Source of the DNA: Litoreibacter halocynthiae
Lineage (GTDB): Bacteria; Pseudomonadota; Alphaproteobacteria; Rhodobacterales; Rhodobacteraceae
Direction of reading: 5' to 3'
Length of the DNA stretch: 64,000 nt
Assembly (NCBI RefSeq): GCF_004365635.1
Contig: NZ_SOBH01000002.1
Coordinates: forward strand, 62,001 to 126,000
Shown here: in pieces, positions 8,315-18,516 of the stretch
Position numbering within the stretch: the stretch's first letter is position 1
Layout of the letters: each line of letters opens with the position of its first letter
Notes under the pieces: model-generated
Databases searched by the model: none
Seen by the model: the letters and a program-made list of their open reading frames with translations, nothing else
What the model was told of the DNA's origin: nothing
Program-made: the position numbers and the translations under genes

Positions 8315-9865
8315 TCAGTCGTCGAACAGGCTTGGTTGGCCGGGTTTCAGAGGCTTTGGTTTTGGTGCGGCTTTGGCTGCGGCGCCGACTGGGATGCGGG
8401 CGTCTTTGAATTGCACCTCCAAAGTGGTGACTTTTTGGGCCTGTGTGCTGTTGGTGACGACTTTGTCGCCGTCCCAGACGACTGCGTAGCCGCGCTCCAG
8501 CGTCGCCTGATAGCCCAGCGTTTCGCGCAGGCGGTCAAGCTTTTCCATCTGGTCGCGCCAAGATTTGACTTGAATGCAGCCCGCTTGCGAGGCCGTGCGG
8601 GTGGTGCGCCCGAGGCGGTCGCGCTGCAAACCGAGATCGCGCTGGATACCCTTGAGGGACAGGCCGCCCGATACATGGTCAAACTGCGCGCGCGACCGCT
8701 CGGCACGGCGGTCCAGCGCAGTGTGCAGACGCCCTGCGGTTTGGGTCAAACGCGCGGTCATCCGCTCAGTCTGGCGCGCAAGAATCGACGGGCGCAACGG
8801 CGAGGCTGCTTTCTCGAAGGACAGCCGCTTTGTGGCCGTCCCTGCCTTCAGCGACGCATCCAGCCGCCCGCCTGCAAGATCGAAGCGCTGCCTAGCTGTC
8901 TGGGTGAGTTCGCTCGCGCGTGGCAGTGCGCGGGACAGATCGGTCAATCGTTGTTTGCGGGCCCCAACCATGCCACTGAGCGCCTGCGCCATGCGCGCAC
9001 CGTAGCTGTCGACGGCGGCCAAAAGGTCCAGCCGCACCGGCACTGCAATCTCGGCGGCGGCGGTCGGTGTGGGCGCGCGGATGTCGGAGACGTAGTCGAT
9101 CAGGGTTGTGTCCGTCTCGTGGCCCACCGCCGAAATCAGCGGGATATCCGAGGCCGCCGCCGCGCGGGCGACGCTTTCCTCGTTGAAGCCCCACAAGTCC
9201 TCGATTGAACCACCGCCGCGGGCGACGATGATCAGGTCGGGCCGCGGCAAGGACCCGCCCGGCGTCATGGCGTTGAACCCTTCTATGGCCGCTGTCACCT
9301 GCGGCGCGCAGCCCTCGCCCTGCACGGCCACGGGCCAGATAAGAACCTTGCGCGGGAAGCGGTCGCGCAGGCGGTGAAGAATGTCGCGGATTACCGCGCC
9401 TTGCGGCGAGGTCACCACGCCGATGATTTCAGGCAGGTACGGGATAGGCTTTTTGCGGGCGGGGTCGAACAGACCCTCGGCCTCCAGCGCCTTCTTGCGC
9501 TTCTCCAGCATCGCCATCAGTGCACCGACACCGGCGGGGCGGATGTCTTCGATCACCATCTGGTATTTGGACTGGCCCGGGAAGGTGGTCAGCTTGCCGA
9601 TGGCCACGACCTCCATGCCTTCTTCGGGCTGCACAGCCAGTTTGGCCGCCTGCCCTTTCCAGATGATCGAGGCCAGCACCGCGCGGTCATCCTTGAGGTC
9701 CAGATAGACATGGCCGGAGCGTGCGACCATCACCCGCCCGACCTCGCCCTTGATGCGGACGCGGCCGAATTCGCCCTCGATGGTGCGCTTCACCGCACCC
9801 GAAATTTCCGAGACTGTGTATTCCGGCTCGTTGCGCCCCGGTGTGTCGTCTTCCAGAAGGTCCAT
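8315..9865 (-). CDS. xseA: Exodeoxyribonuclease VII large subunit
   Basis: 516 residues from ATG 9865 (MDLLEDDTPGRNEPEYTVSE); the longer open frame upstream runs over the purD start region and is rejected. An N-terminal OB-fold (about 15-115) precedes the catalytic core with the GVVTSPQGAVIRDILHRLRD, RGGGSIEDLWGFNEE and SAVGHETDTTLIDYVSD signatures, then a long basic coiled coil. With XseB it degrades single-stranded DNA in both directions to oligonucleotides; xseB is not in the window. It is divergent from purD across 64 bases. Confidence 0.95.
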   Translation of the reverse strand: MDLLEDDTPGRNEPEYTVSEISGAVKRTIEGEFGRVRIKGEVGRVMVARSGHVYLDLKDDRAVLASIIWKGQAAKLAVQPEEGMEVVAIGKLTTFPGQSKYQMVIEDIRPAGVGALMAMLEKRKKALEAEGLFDPARKKPIPYLPEIIGVVTSPQGAVIRDILHRLRDRFPRKVLIWPVAVQGEGCAPQVTAAIEGFNAMTPGGSLPRPDLIIVARGGGSIEDLWGFNEESVARAAAASDIPLISAVGHETDTTLIDYVSDIRAPTPTAAAEIAVPVRLDLLAAVDSYGARMAQALSGMVGARKQRLTDLSRALPRASELTQTARQRFDLAGGRLDASLKAGTATKRLSFEKAASPLRPSILARQTERMTARLTQTAGRLHTALDRRAERSRAQFDHVSGGLSLKGIQRDLGLQRDRLGRTTRTASQAGCIQVKSWRDQMEKLDRLRETLGYQATLERGYAVVWDGDKVVTNSTQAQKVTTLEVQFKDARIPVGAAAKAAPKPKPLKPGQPSLFDD

Positions 9866-9929
9866 GTCGTCGCTCTTGTGATGCCTGCCCGCCCAGCTTA
9901 GAACGCCCGAAACCGGAGGGGAAGCAGCG

Positions 9930-11192
9930 ATGAACATATTGATCCTTGGAAGCGGCGGGCGCGAGCATGCGTTGGCATGGGCGGTGATGCAGAACCCCAA
10001 ATGCGACCGGCTGATCGTGGCCCCGGGCAACGCAGGCATCACCAGCGTGGCGGAATGCGCAAAGCTCGACATTATGAGCCCCGACGCCGTGGTTGATTTC
10101 TCGCAGAACCACTCGGTGGATTTTGTCATCGTCGGGCCTGAAGACCCGTTGGCCGCAGGGGTGGCGGATGCATTGCGGTCTGCTGGGATTTTGTGCTTTG
10201 GGCCGTCGGCAGCGGCGGCGCGGCTGGAGGCGTCCAAGAGCTTCACCAAGGAGATTTGCGACGCGGCGAATGCCCCCACTGCCGGCTATGCGCATTTCAC
10301 CGATCTGGATGCCGCGAAGGCCTATGTCGAGGAGCAAGGCGCGCCGATCGTCATCAAGGCCGACGGCTTGGCCGCTGGCAAAGGGGTCGTGGTGGCGATG
10401 GACATGGCCACCGCACTGGACGCTCTGGAAGACATGCTGGGCGGGGCTTTTGGCGACGCTGGTGCGGAAGTTGTGATCGAGGAATTTATGGAGGGCGAGG
10501 AAGCCTCCTATTTCGTGCTGTCCGACGGCAAAACCGTGCTGCCTATCGGCACCGCGCAAGACCACAAACGGGCCTATGACGGCGACGAAGGGCCAAACAC
10601 CGGCGGAATGGGGGCCTATTCTCCGGCCCCCGTTTTGTCCGACGAGATTGCGGCCAAAGCAATTGCCGAGATCGTGCAGCCCACCATTGACGAGATGGCG
10701 CGGCGCGGCACCCCCTACCAAGGCGTGCTTTACGCAGGCTTCATGATCAAGGACGGGCAGCCCCGTCTGGTGGAATATAACTGCCGGTTCGGTGACCCTG
10801 AATGTCAGGTGCTGATGATGCGGTTGGGCGCGCAAGCACTGGACCTGATGCTGGCCTGTGCCGAGGAGCGGCTGGCGGAAGCGACTGTCAATTGGGCGGA
10901 TGATCATGCAATCACCGTGGTCATGGCGTCCAAGGGCTATCCCGGACCTTATGAAAAAGGCTCGGTCATTGGCGGGCTTGAGGACTTGCCCGAGGACAGC
11001 TTCAACATGGTGTTCCATGCGGGCACCAAGGCCAAAGGCGAGCAGGTGACGGCCGTGGGCGGGCGTGTGTTGAGCGTCACCGCGCGTGGTGCCTCATTGT
11101 CGGAGGCGCGGGAGCGCGCCTATGCGATGGTCGAGCGGATCAACTGGCCCGAGGGGTTCAACCGGACCGATATAGGCTGGCGTGCTTTATAG
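9930..11192 (+). CDS. purD: Phosphoribosylamine-glycine ligase
   Basis: 420 residues, the usual length. It catalyses ATP-dependent GAR formation, the second step of purine synthesis, in the cytosol. ATP-grasp signatures are clear: N-terminal MNILILGSGGREHALAW, then FGPSAAAARLEASKSF, KADGLAAGKGVVVA, and ARPS-like GDPECQ in VEYNCRFGDPECQVLMMRL. It is divergent from xseA; purA lies elsewhere in the window, so purine genes are scattered as is normal in this group. A GC hairpin after the stop (11204-11218) probably ends transcription. Confidence 0.97.
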   Translation: MNILILGSGGREHALAWAVMQNPKCDRLIVAPGNAGITSVAECAKLDIMSPDAVVDFSQNHSVDFVIVGPEDPLAAGVADALRSAGILCFGPSAAAARLEASKSFTKEICDAANAPTAGYAHFTDLDAAKAYVEEQGAPIVIKADGLAAGKGVVVAMDMATALDALEDMLGGAFGDAGAEVVIEEFMEGEEASYFVLSDGKTVLPIGTAQDHKRAYDGDEGPNTGGMGAYSPAPVLSDEIAAKAIAEIVQPTIDEMARRGTPYQGVLYAGFMIKDGQPRLVEYNCRFGDPECQVLMMRLGAQALDLMLACAEERLAEATVNWADDHAITVVMASKGYPGPYEKGSVIGGLEDLPEDSFNMVFHAGTKAKGEQVTAVGGRVLSVTARGASLSEARERAYAMVERINWPEGFNRTDIGWRAL

Positions 11193-11203
11193 GCAGGTCG
11201 GGA

Positions 11204-11256
11204 GGGGGCGCTGCCCCCGCCTGCGGCCCCCCGGAATATTTTGGCCAAGATGAAGC
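11204..11256 (+). repeat. GC hairpin plus dispersed element, copy C
   Basis: The palindrome GGGGGCGCTGCCCCC (11204-11218) is followed by CCCCCCGGAATATTTTGGCC and AAGATGAAGCC, a close match to copies A, D and E. It lies between the convergent stops of purD and the FG-GAP protein, a location expected for a shared terminator. Confidence 0.6.
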
Positions 11257-11266
11257 CTAAGTGGCG

Positions 11267-12010
11267 CTAGCCGCAGTCGAGTGCTGCGGTTAGGGACCGG
11301 CGGGTTTGATATGGCCCGACATCGCGCATTGTGAAGGATGTGCCGTCAAAGCGCGTGGCGATGACACGGCGCCAGTCGGCAGAGGCGGTGATCATCTCGA
11401 CTTGACCGCCGCAGATGCGCAACCCGCCGCCGATATCGCGCTCTCCGATGCGATGGTTGGTCAGGCCCGGCTGATCGGCCACGTGCTCTAGCGTCCCGTC
11501 GCGGTAGCGCCAGATGCGCAGGGTTTTCGCCAGATGCGGGCGGTCGATAAAGGCCAGCTCTATATGTCCGTCGCCGTCCAGATCAGCGATGCCCACAGGC
11601 GCAAGCCAGCGGTTGGCACGCCCGATATGCGGGGTGGCTGCGATCTTGCCGGTCTCGTCATAAACAGCCAGTTGCGCGCCGGTATTCACCTGCGTCTCGA
11701 CGACCACCACTTCAGGCTTGCCGTCGCCATCCACATCGGCCAAGCGAGGGGCCACGTCTTCAAACACGCGGTCCTCTGGTAGCCGGATTATGCGTTTGGT
11801 CCTATGCGCCCAATCCTCGACCACCAGTTCCAGCGCGCCCCATTCAATGGCATCGCCAAGGATGCCATGGGCGTAGCGGCTCGTGGGATCGGCGTAACGC
11901 GCCTCGACAAGTATGTCAGCCGCGGCAGCCCCGCCCGTAATCAGGCACGCGGCCAGCCACGCGCGGCGCGCGACACGGGGCAATAAGCGCGACGGGAGAC
12001 GCCGCGCCAT
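11267..12010 (-). CDS. Exported FG-GAP/VCBS repeat protein
   Basis: 247 residues with a basic N-terminus and hydrophobic export segment (about 15-31, ending GGAAAAD). Two Ca-binding FG-GAP-like repeats are visible, ADVDGDGKPEVVVVE and ADLDGDGHIELAFID, so a beta-propeller fold in the periplasm or outside is likely. The short length implies an incomplete or small propeller. It starts two bases downstream of the ferredoxin stop, hence co-transcribed. The function is unknown. Confidence 0.8.
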   Translation of the reverse strand: MARRLPSRLLPRVARRAWLAACLITGGAAAADILVEARYADPTSRYAHGILGDAIEWGALELVVEDWAHRTKRIIRLPEDRVFEDVAPRLADVDGDGKPEVVVVETQVNTGAQLAVYDETGKIAATPHIGRANRWLAPVGIADLDGDGHIELAFIDRPHLAKTLRIWRYRDGTLEHVADQPGLTNHRIGERDIGGGLRICGGQVEMITASADWRRVIATRFDGTSFTMRDVGPYQTRRSLTAALDCG

Positions 12011-12012
12011 GC

Positions 12013-13101
<1,089 letters not shown>

Positions 13102-13167
13102 AAAGACCTACCGGACACTCCACACAGGACTGTCTGGCCAAAGCCTTACCAAATCAAGCCCGCGCGA

Positions 13168-13344
13168 TTACTTTTTGTCGCGCGCGGATTTCTCTTCTTT
13201 GGTCAGCTTGTTGTTCCACACATTGTTGCTCAGGCCCAGCTCGGCTGGCAGGGGTTTGGTCTTGCCGACGCTAACTGTGCCGCCCTTGTTCAGGAACTCC
13301 TGAATAAGCGCATCATCTGTGGTTTCTTTAGGGACATGTTTCAT
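13168..13344 (-). CDS. Small conserved-looking cytoplasmic protein
   Basis: 58 residues from the internal ATG at 13344 (MKHVPKETTDDALIQEF), strongly charged, with a Lys-rich C-terminus (KLTKEEKSARDKK) and no signal peptide. The start is preferred over 13383 because the upstream residues look non-coding. It follows degP on the same strand but beyond a terminator hairpin, so it is probably separately transcribed. No family is recognised. Confidence 0.55.
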   Translation of the reverse strand: MKHVPKETTDDALIQEFLNKGGTVSVGKTKPLPAELGLSNNVWNNKLTKEEKSARDKK

Positions 13345-13404
13345 AAAATCATGCGTAGCAGGTCCGGAATTTCTAGGCAACACAGGCAGACCCTGCAGAC
13401 AGAA

Positions 13405-13432
13405 AAAGGGCGCCCCGACCGGAGCGCCCTTT
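13405..13432 (-). terminator. Rho-independent terminator downstream of degP
   Basis: Stem AAAGGGCGC/GCGCCCTTT with a ten-base loop. On the minus strand the right arm runs into a T-tract (CCCTTTTTCTG), placed 22 bases beyond the protease stop. Confidence 0.8.
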
Positions 13433-13454
13433 CATGTCTTCGGCAAGGCTGCGC

Positions 13455-14918
13455 CTATTCTTCGAGGCTCAGCGCCACGAAACGCGGATCACCCTCGCGG
13501 CGGATCAGCATCAGGAAGGATTTGCGCCCGCCCTCTTTGGCCTCGTCGATGCGGGCCTCCAGATCATCCACGGACGCAATCTTTTGCTGGCCAGCCTCGA
13601 CGATCAGATCACCGGCACGCAGGCCTTTCTCGAACGCGTCACTGTCTTCGGCCACGTCCTTGACCACAAGACCCTCAAGCCCGTCGTCCAGACCAAGTTG
13701 CTCGCGCAGATCATCGTTCAACACGGCAACTGTCATGCCAAGGATTTTAGTCTCCTCGACATCGGCCTTATCCATGGCAACCGGTACGGCGGTGGCTTCT
13801 GCCTCTTCGCGGCGGCCCAAGGTCACCTTCAGCGTTTCCGACTTGCCGTCGCGGATCACCACCACGCGGACAGCTTTGCCAACGCTCGTGTTGCCCACCA
13901 AGCGCACCAGTTCGCGGGTGTCTTCGACCTCATTGCCGTCAAAGGTGATGATCACATCACCGGCCTTGATCCCGGACTCTTTGCCCGGACCTTCCGGCAC
14001 ATCCGTGACCAGCGCGCCCTTGGCATCCGCCAACTCCAACGCTTCGGCCACATCTGCGGTCACATCCTGGATACGGACGCCCAACCAGCCACGGCGGGTT
14101 TCACCGAACTCTTTGAGCTGGTCCACAACCTTGGTGACCACGTTGGAGGCCATGGAGAAGCCGATCCCGATGGAGCCGCCCGACGGCGACAGGATCGCGG
14201 TGTTCACACCGATGACTTCCGCGTTCACGTTGAACAGCGGGCCGCCGGAGTTGCCGCGGTTGATGGCAGCGTCGGTCTGGATGAAATCGTCATAGGTGCC
14301 GGACAGCGCACGGCCACGCTGCGACACGATCCCTGCGGAGACCGAGAAGCCCTGGCCCAGCGGGTTGCCAACAGCCACGACCCAGTCGCCCACACGGGCG
14401 GCGTCGCTGTCACCGAAGGACACGAATGGCAATGGCTTGTCGCTTTCGACCTTCAACAGCGCGATGTCTGTTTTCGGGTCGGTGCCGATCAGCTTTGCAT
14501 CCAGTTTTTCACCAGAGAAAAATTCGATCTCGATCTCGTCAGCCTTGTCAATCACGTGGTTGTTGGTGACGATGTAGCCGTCCTCCGAAATCACGAAGCC
14601 CGACCCAAGCGCGGAGGAGCGGCGCGGACGCTGGCCCTCTTGCTGGCGATCAAGGAAGTCCTTGAAGAAATCTTCCAGCGGCGAGCCTTCCGGCACAATC
14701 GGGCGCGGGCCTTGATCCACACCAGCCACGGTGGTCGATGTGGTAATGTTTACAACCGCGGGGCTAACCTGATCGGCCAGATCCGCAAAGCTCTCGGGCA
14801 TCTTGGCATTGGCGGAAATGGCCTGTGCCAACACCAGTGCCAAACCAAGCATCAACGCGGAAAATGCCCGCATGGTACCTGTTTGCCTGTTTGTTTGAGT
14901 GAGAATATCTGCTTTCAC
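13455..14918 (-). CDS. DegP/DegQ (Do)-family periplasmic serine protease
   Basis: 487 residues from GTG 14918, chosen because AAGGAG lies seven bases upstream; an ATG at 14873 would begin the signal peptide core directly. It is exported, with signal core RAFSALMLGLALVLAQAISANA. The trypsin-like triad is visible: His in NNHVIDKADE, Asp in KTDIALLKVES, Ser in INRGNSGGPLFN. Two PDZ domains follow (about 285-370 and 400-480). It degrades and chaperones misfolded envelope proteins. It lies downstream of hflK-hflC-DUF2065, the usual alphaproteobacterial order, but here interrupted by a sterol desaturase gene. Confidence 0.95.
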   Translation of the reverse strand: MKADILTQTNRQTGTMRAFSALMLGLALVLAQAISANAKMPESFADLADQVSPAVVNITTSTTVAGVDQGPRPIVPEGSPLEDFFKDFLDRQQEGQRPRRSSALGSGFVISEDGYIVTNNHVIDKADEIEIEFFSGEKLDAKLIGTDPKTDIALLKVESDKPLPFVSFGDSDAARVGDWVVAVGNPLGQGFSVSAGIVSQRGRALSGTYDDFIQTDAAINRGNSGGPLFNVNAEVIGVNTAILSPSGGSIGIGFSMASNVVTKVVDQLKEFGETRRGWLGVRIQDVTADVAEALELADAKGALVTDVPEGPGKESGIKAGDVIITFDGNEVEDTRELVRLVGNTSVGKAVRVVVIRDGKSETLKVTLGRREEAEATAVPVAMDKADVEETKILGMTVAVLNDDLREQLGLDDGLEGLVVKDVAEDSDAFEKGLRAGDLIVEAGQQKIASVDDLEARIDEAKEGGRKSFLMLIRREGDPRFVALSLEE

Positions 14919-15125
14919 GATGTCGCTCCTTTGCGAACTCTACCTGTGCGCGAGCCCCCACCCTGAAACAGGAAGGCCGCGTCGTCCCTTTAAACTGAGC
15001 GTCTGCGCGGGTGTTATCAAGCACCTCGGCTGTCGCAATCCTTCAACTCACTGTGAGAGTTGTGTCACTGACGCGCAAGGCAACATAGCACATCAACGCG
15101 GCTGGATGGGCGAATTCATGCCGGA

Positions 15126-16127
15126 TTACGGTCTGGTTCGCGCCGCACGGAACCGCGCATCCGCTTCTGGTGTGCCATCGTGGAAGCTGCCGAACCACTT
15201 GTCCAACGGCACCGCGCTCTCGCCGAAATTCACTGTGTGGTAGCGGTGATGCAGGTAGTGCATCAGCTTTTCCTTGCGGATCGCGGCGGCGTCGCCGAAG
15301 ACCAATTCGTCAAAACCGGAATGGCTGACGGCTGGGCCAAGCGCGGTGGTCACCCCGTTGAACATCATATGCAGCGGGTGCGACGGCACGATGAGGTGGA
15401 TCAGCATGCAGCTGAAGTAGATGACATGCTCCACCGGATGCATGGCCATACCCGACCACGGGCCGACATTGACGTTCTTGTGGTGCAGATAATGCACCGT
15501 GCGGTAAAGCGGTGGCCAATGGATCAGCCGGTGTATCCAGTAGAAATGGAAGTTGCGCCAGAACGGCATGAGCAGCATCCACAGCACAAACCAGACAGGG
15601 TTCGCAGCCAACCCGCTGAACGGCAAGGCGTTGTTGGCATAGCCCCACCACAGGCCCACCTCGAACAAGGACCAGACCAACACGCCGACCATGGACCAGA
15701 ACACATTGTCATAGACCTGATCGCGAAACAGGAACCGCTTGTCGTTCGTCGCCATCCAGTTGGCGTTATACTTCCGCTTCCGCCCCTGCCCGCGCAAACG
15801 ATACAGCCATAGGTGCAGCGCACCGGTGAACAGCCCCACCATCACCACATTGCGCAGCAGGATTTCCAACGCCCACCCCGCTGACAAGACCTGCATTCGC
15901 GCCATCTCGGGCGTGAAGAACAGGTAGGCGATGACGGTAATCAGCAGATAAACCCCGTACCAAGGCACCAAAAATCCGGGCACGCCAAAGAACCATTTGG
16001 CGACGATTTTCGGTGTCGTTGGCCAGTCGAAGAGCGGCATGAAACCGACAGGGCGCTCCGGGCGCCACTCGCCACGGCGGTCACGCTTTTGCCCGTGCTC
16101 GTCGATGTTGGTGTCGTCGTTGCTCAT
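15126..16127 (-). CDS. Sterol desaturase/fatty acid hydroxylase-family membrane protein
   Basis: 333 residues with four to five transmembrane segments and the histidine clusters of the di-iron hydroxylase superfamily: HRLIHW (HxxxH), HYLHHKN (HxxHH), then HPVEH and LHHRYHTVNFG. Bacterial relatives hydroxylate or desaturate lipids; the substrate here is unknown. The tail is Asp/Arg-rich. It lies between DUF2065 (45 bases upstream) and degP (207 bases downstream) on the same strand, so it interrupts an otherwise canonical hflKC-degP order. Confidence 0.85.
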   Translation of the reverse strand: MSNDDTNIDEHGQKRDRRGEWRPERPVGFMPLFDWPTTPKIVAKWFFGVPGFLVPWYGVYLLITVIAYLFFTPEMARMQVLSAGWALEILLRNVVMVGLFTGALHLWLYRLRGQGRKRKYNANWMATNDKRFLFRDQVYDNVFWSMVGVLVWSLFEVGLWWGYANNALPFSGLAANPVWFVLWMLLMPFWRNFHFYWIHRLIHWPPLYRTVHYLHHKNVNVGPWSGMAMHPVEHVIYFSCMLIHLIVPSHPLHMMFNGVTTALGPAVSHSGFDELVFGDAAAIRKEKLMHYLHHRYHTVNFGESAVPLDKWFGSFHDGTPEADARFRAARTRP

Positions 16128-16172
16128 GCGGTCAAATTAGCCCCGCGTGGTCGTCATCAGTCAAGGTTAACT

Positions 16173-16376
16173 TCAAGGAGCGCTGAACGCCCCCTTGGCC
16201 AGCCACACGCACAGCACCCCAAGTGCCACCGCGGCCAGCCCCATCATTCTGCGTGTCTCGGGCGGGATTTCGGCCAATGCCTTCACGATGTCCTCCATGC
16301 GCGAAGGGGCCAGTGCAAGCACCAGCCCCTCGACCACGAGCACAAGACCAATGGCCAGTGCAATATGGGTTAGCAT
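16173..16376 (-). CDS. DUF2065 small membrane protein
   Basis: 67 residues, two transmembrane helices (about 1-20 and 43-62) joined by SRMEDIVKALAEIPPETRR, the DUF2065 (YjeT-like) pattern. Its ATG shares one base with the hflC stop (TGATG), so it is translationally coupled to HflKC. The role is unknown; the constant genetic linkage suggests an accessory part of HflKC function. Confidence 0.85.
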   Translation of the reverse strand: MLTHIALAIGLVLVVEGLVLALAPSRMEDIVKALAEIPPETRRMMGLAAVALGVLCVWLAKGAFSAP

Positions 16377-17260
16377 CAGTTTGCTGCCGCGCCTTGGTCC
16401 GACTTCAGATAGTCGAAGAATGCGTTGTCAGGGTTGATCACCAGCGTGGAGTTGTCACCCCGGATCGCCTTCTCGTAGGCATCCAGCGACCGGCGGAATT
16501 CAAAGAACTCCTCGTTCGCGCCATAGGCATCCGCAAAAATCGCGTTACGGCGGGCATCGGCTTCACCACGGGTGATGTCAGCCGACTTTTGCGCCTCAGA
16601 GACCAGCTCCACAACGGTACGGTCGGCTTGCGCCCGAACCCTGAGGGCTGCCTCTTCACCACGGGCGATCTCGTCCGCAGCTTCGCGTTCACGCTCTGCG
16701 CGCATCCGGCTGAAGGTCGATTCTAGGTTCTGCTCCGGCAGGTTGGTTTGCTTCAGACGCACATCCACAACCTCGAGACCCAGTGGACGGGCCTTTGCGC
16801 GGGCTTGCACGGTGATGCGTTGCATCAGCGCCGCACGGTCAGCGGACAAAATAGTGTTCGACGTCACACCATCCGAGCCCAGAACCTCCCGAATAACAGG
16901 GTTCAGGATGCCCTCAAGGCGATCCTCGGCGGCGGAAAGGCCACCGACACCCACAGCTTGGCGGAACTGGACCACATCAGAGACGCGGTAGCGCGCGAAG
17001 GCGTCCACGACCAGACGACGGTCATCGGAGGGCGTAACCTCGGTTGGCACGGTGTCCAAGGACAGAATGCGGTCGTCATATTTGACCACATCCTGAATGA
17101 ACGGAACTTTGAAGGCGAGGCCCGGGTCTTCCTTGACAGATTTGATCTGCCCGAATTGCAGCACCAGCGCCTTTTCGCGCTCGTCCACGATAAACACCGA
17201 AGACAGGATCACGAAAATGATACCCACGAGGGCGACGAGTGACAGGGTTCCTTTGGTCAT
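16376..17260 (-). CDS. hflC: HflC, FtsH protease modulator
   Basis: 294 residues. An N-terminal transmembrane anchor (about 6-26) is followed by a SPFH/prohibitin domain: VDEREKALVLQFGQIK, DDRRLVVDAFARYRVSD and the coiled-coil EREREAADEIARGEEAAL. It forms the periplasmic HflKC cage that encloses FtsH and limits its access to membrane substrates. Start and hflK stop share one base (TGATG coupling). Length and order match the family. Confidence 0.96.
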   Translation of the reverse strand: MTKGTLSLVALVGIIFVILSSVFIVDEREKALVLQFGQIKSVKEDPGLAFKVPFIQDVVKYDDRILSLDTVPTEVTPSDDRRLVVDAFARYRVSDVVQFRQAVGVGGLSAAEDRLEGILNPVIREVLGSDGVTSNTILSADRAALMQRITVQARAKARPLGLEVVDVRLKQTNLPEQNLESTFSRMRAEREREAADEIARGEEAALRVRAQADRTVVELVSEAQKSADITRGEADARRNAIFADAYGANEEFFEFRRSLDAYEKAIRGDNSTLVINPDNAFFDYLKSDQGAAAN

Positions 17261-18444
17261 CAGTTGGACCCTCCAGTGTTAGATGTGCCAGAGTTGGACG
17301 TACCGGAGCGGATCAACTCGTTGAGCGGCAGGTATTGAACGACGCCCTGCCCTCCGCCATCGGTGGAACTGTCGAGGATGATCTTGTTGGCACCGCCATA
17401 GACCCGCTCGACCGTTTCCAGCCACAGACGCTTGCGCGTCACGTCAGGGGCTTTGTTGTACTCTTCCAGGATCGCCGAGAAGCGCGATGCTTCACCTTCG
17501 GCTTGGTTGACCTGTTGGGCGCGGTAGGCTTCGGCCTGCTCCAGAAGCTGGGCCGCTTCACCCCGTGCGCCTGCAAGTTTGCGGTTGGCATAGGTGTCGG
17601 CCTGACGTTGCAGCGTGTCGCGTTTCTGTTCGGCGGCTTGCACCTCACGGAAGCTGTCGATCACCTCACGCGGCGGGTCGGCCTTGTCGAGGTTGAGACG
17701 CACGATGTTCACGCCGGAATCATATTGGTTCATCGTGTTCTGGATCAGCTCGAGCGTGGTATCGGCAATCGACTGACGATCACGGTTCAGGATCGGCGCC
17801 AGCTCGGAGCGTGCGATAACCTCGCGCATCGCAGATTCAGACACGGCGCGGATGGTTTCACGCGGTGCGGCCAGATTGAACAGGTATTTGGCAGGGTCGT
17901 TGATGTTCCAGACCACCTGGAAGTCCACATCGACGATGTTTTCATCCGTGGTCAGCATCAGGCCACTTTCGCCGCGACCGCCGACACCGATATCCTCGGT
18001 CTGCTCTCGCGTTACGGGCAGCACTTCGGCAGTCACAACGGGCCAAGGTGCGAAGTTCAGGCCGGGGCCGCCGGTGGCGGAGTATTCGCCAAGGAACAGC
18101 TCGACCGATTGTTCTTCAGGCTTCACGGTATAGAACGACTGGAACAGCCACAGCGCAATCGCGCCCAGCGCGATCAGGCCGAACGTGCCTTTGGAGAAGC
18201 CGCCGCCGACACCACCGCCGCCTGTGCCGTTGTTGTTGGAGCCGCCACCGCGACCGCCCATCAGCACGCGCAGTTGCTCCTGACCTTTCTTCATCAACTC
18301 GTCGATCTCCGGGATCTGGGGGCTGTCGCCACCAGGTTTGCGGCCACCGCCGCCCCCGTTGCCCGAACCGTTAGATCCGCCTTGATCGTCTCCTCCGCCG
18401 CGGTTTCCACCGCCGCCCCAAGGTCCGCCATTGTTACCGGCCAT
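17260..18444 (-). CDS. hflK: HflK, FtsH protease modulator
   Basis: 394 residues. Glycine/Asn-rich cytoplasmic N-terminus (about 1-80, GGNRGGGDDQGG-type), a transmembrane helix (about 88-106), then the SPFH domain (VKPEEQSVELFLGEY, VDVDFQVVWNINDPAKYLFN) and coiled coil. It partners HflC. A Ser/Gly/Thr/Asn tail ends the protein. It is 72 bases downstream of the glutathione reductase gene on the same strand. Confidence 0.96.
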   Translation of the reverse strand: MAGNNGGPWGGGGNRGGGDDQGGSNGSGNGGGGGRKPGGDSPQIPEIDELMKKGQEQLRVLMGGRGGGSNNNGTGGGGVGGGFSKGTFGLIALGAIALWLFQSFYTVKPEEQSVELFLGEYSATGGPGLNFAPWPVVTAEVLPVTREQTEDIGVGGRGESGLMLTTDENIVDVDFQVVWNINDPAKYLFNLAAPRETIRAVSESAMREVIARSELAPILNRDRQSIADTTLELIQNTMNQYDSGVNIVRLNLDKADPPREVIDSFREVQAAEQKRDTLQRQADTYANRKLAGARGEAAQLLEQAEAYRAQQVNQAEGEASRFSAILEEYNKAPDVTRKRLWLETVERVYGGANKIILDSSTDGGGQGVVQYLPLNELIRSGTSNSGTSNTGGSN

Positions 18445-18516
18445 GCAGCATTATCCTCTTATGAATTCTTCTACGTTCTTTGGTTATGTCTTAGGTGGGT
18501 CTCTGACCCTTCGAAA

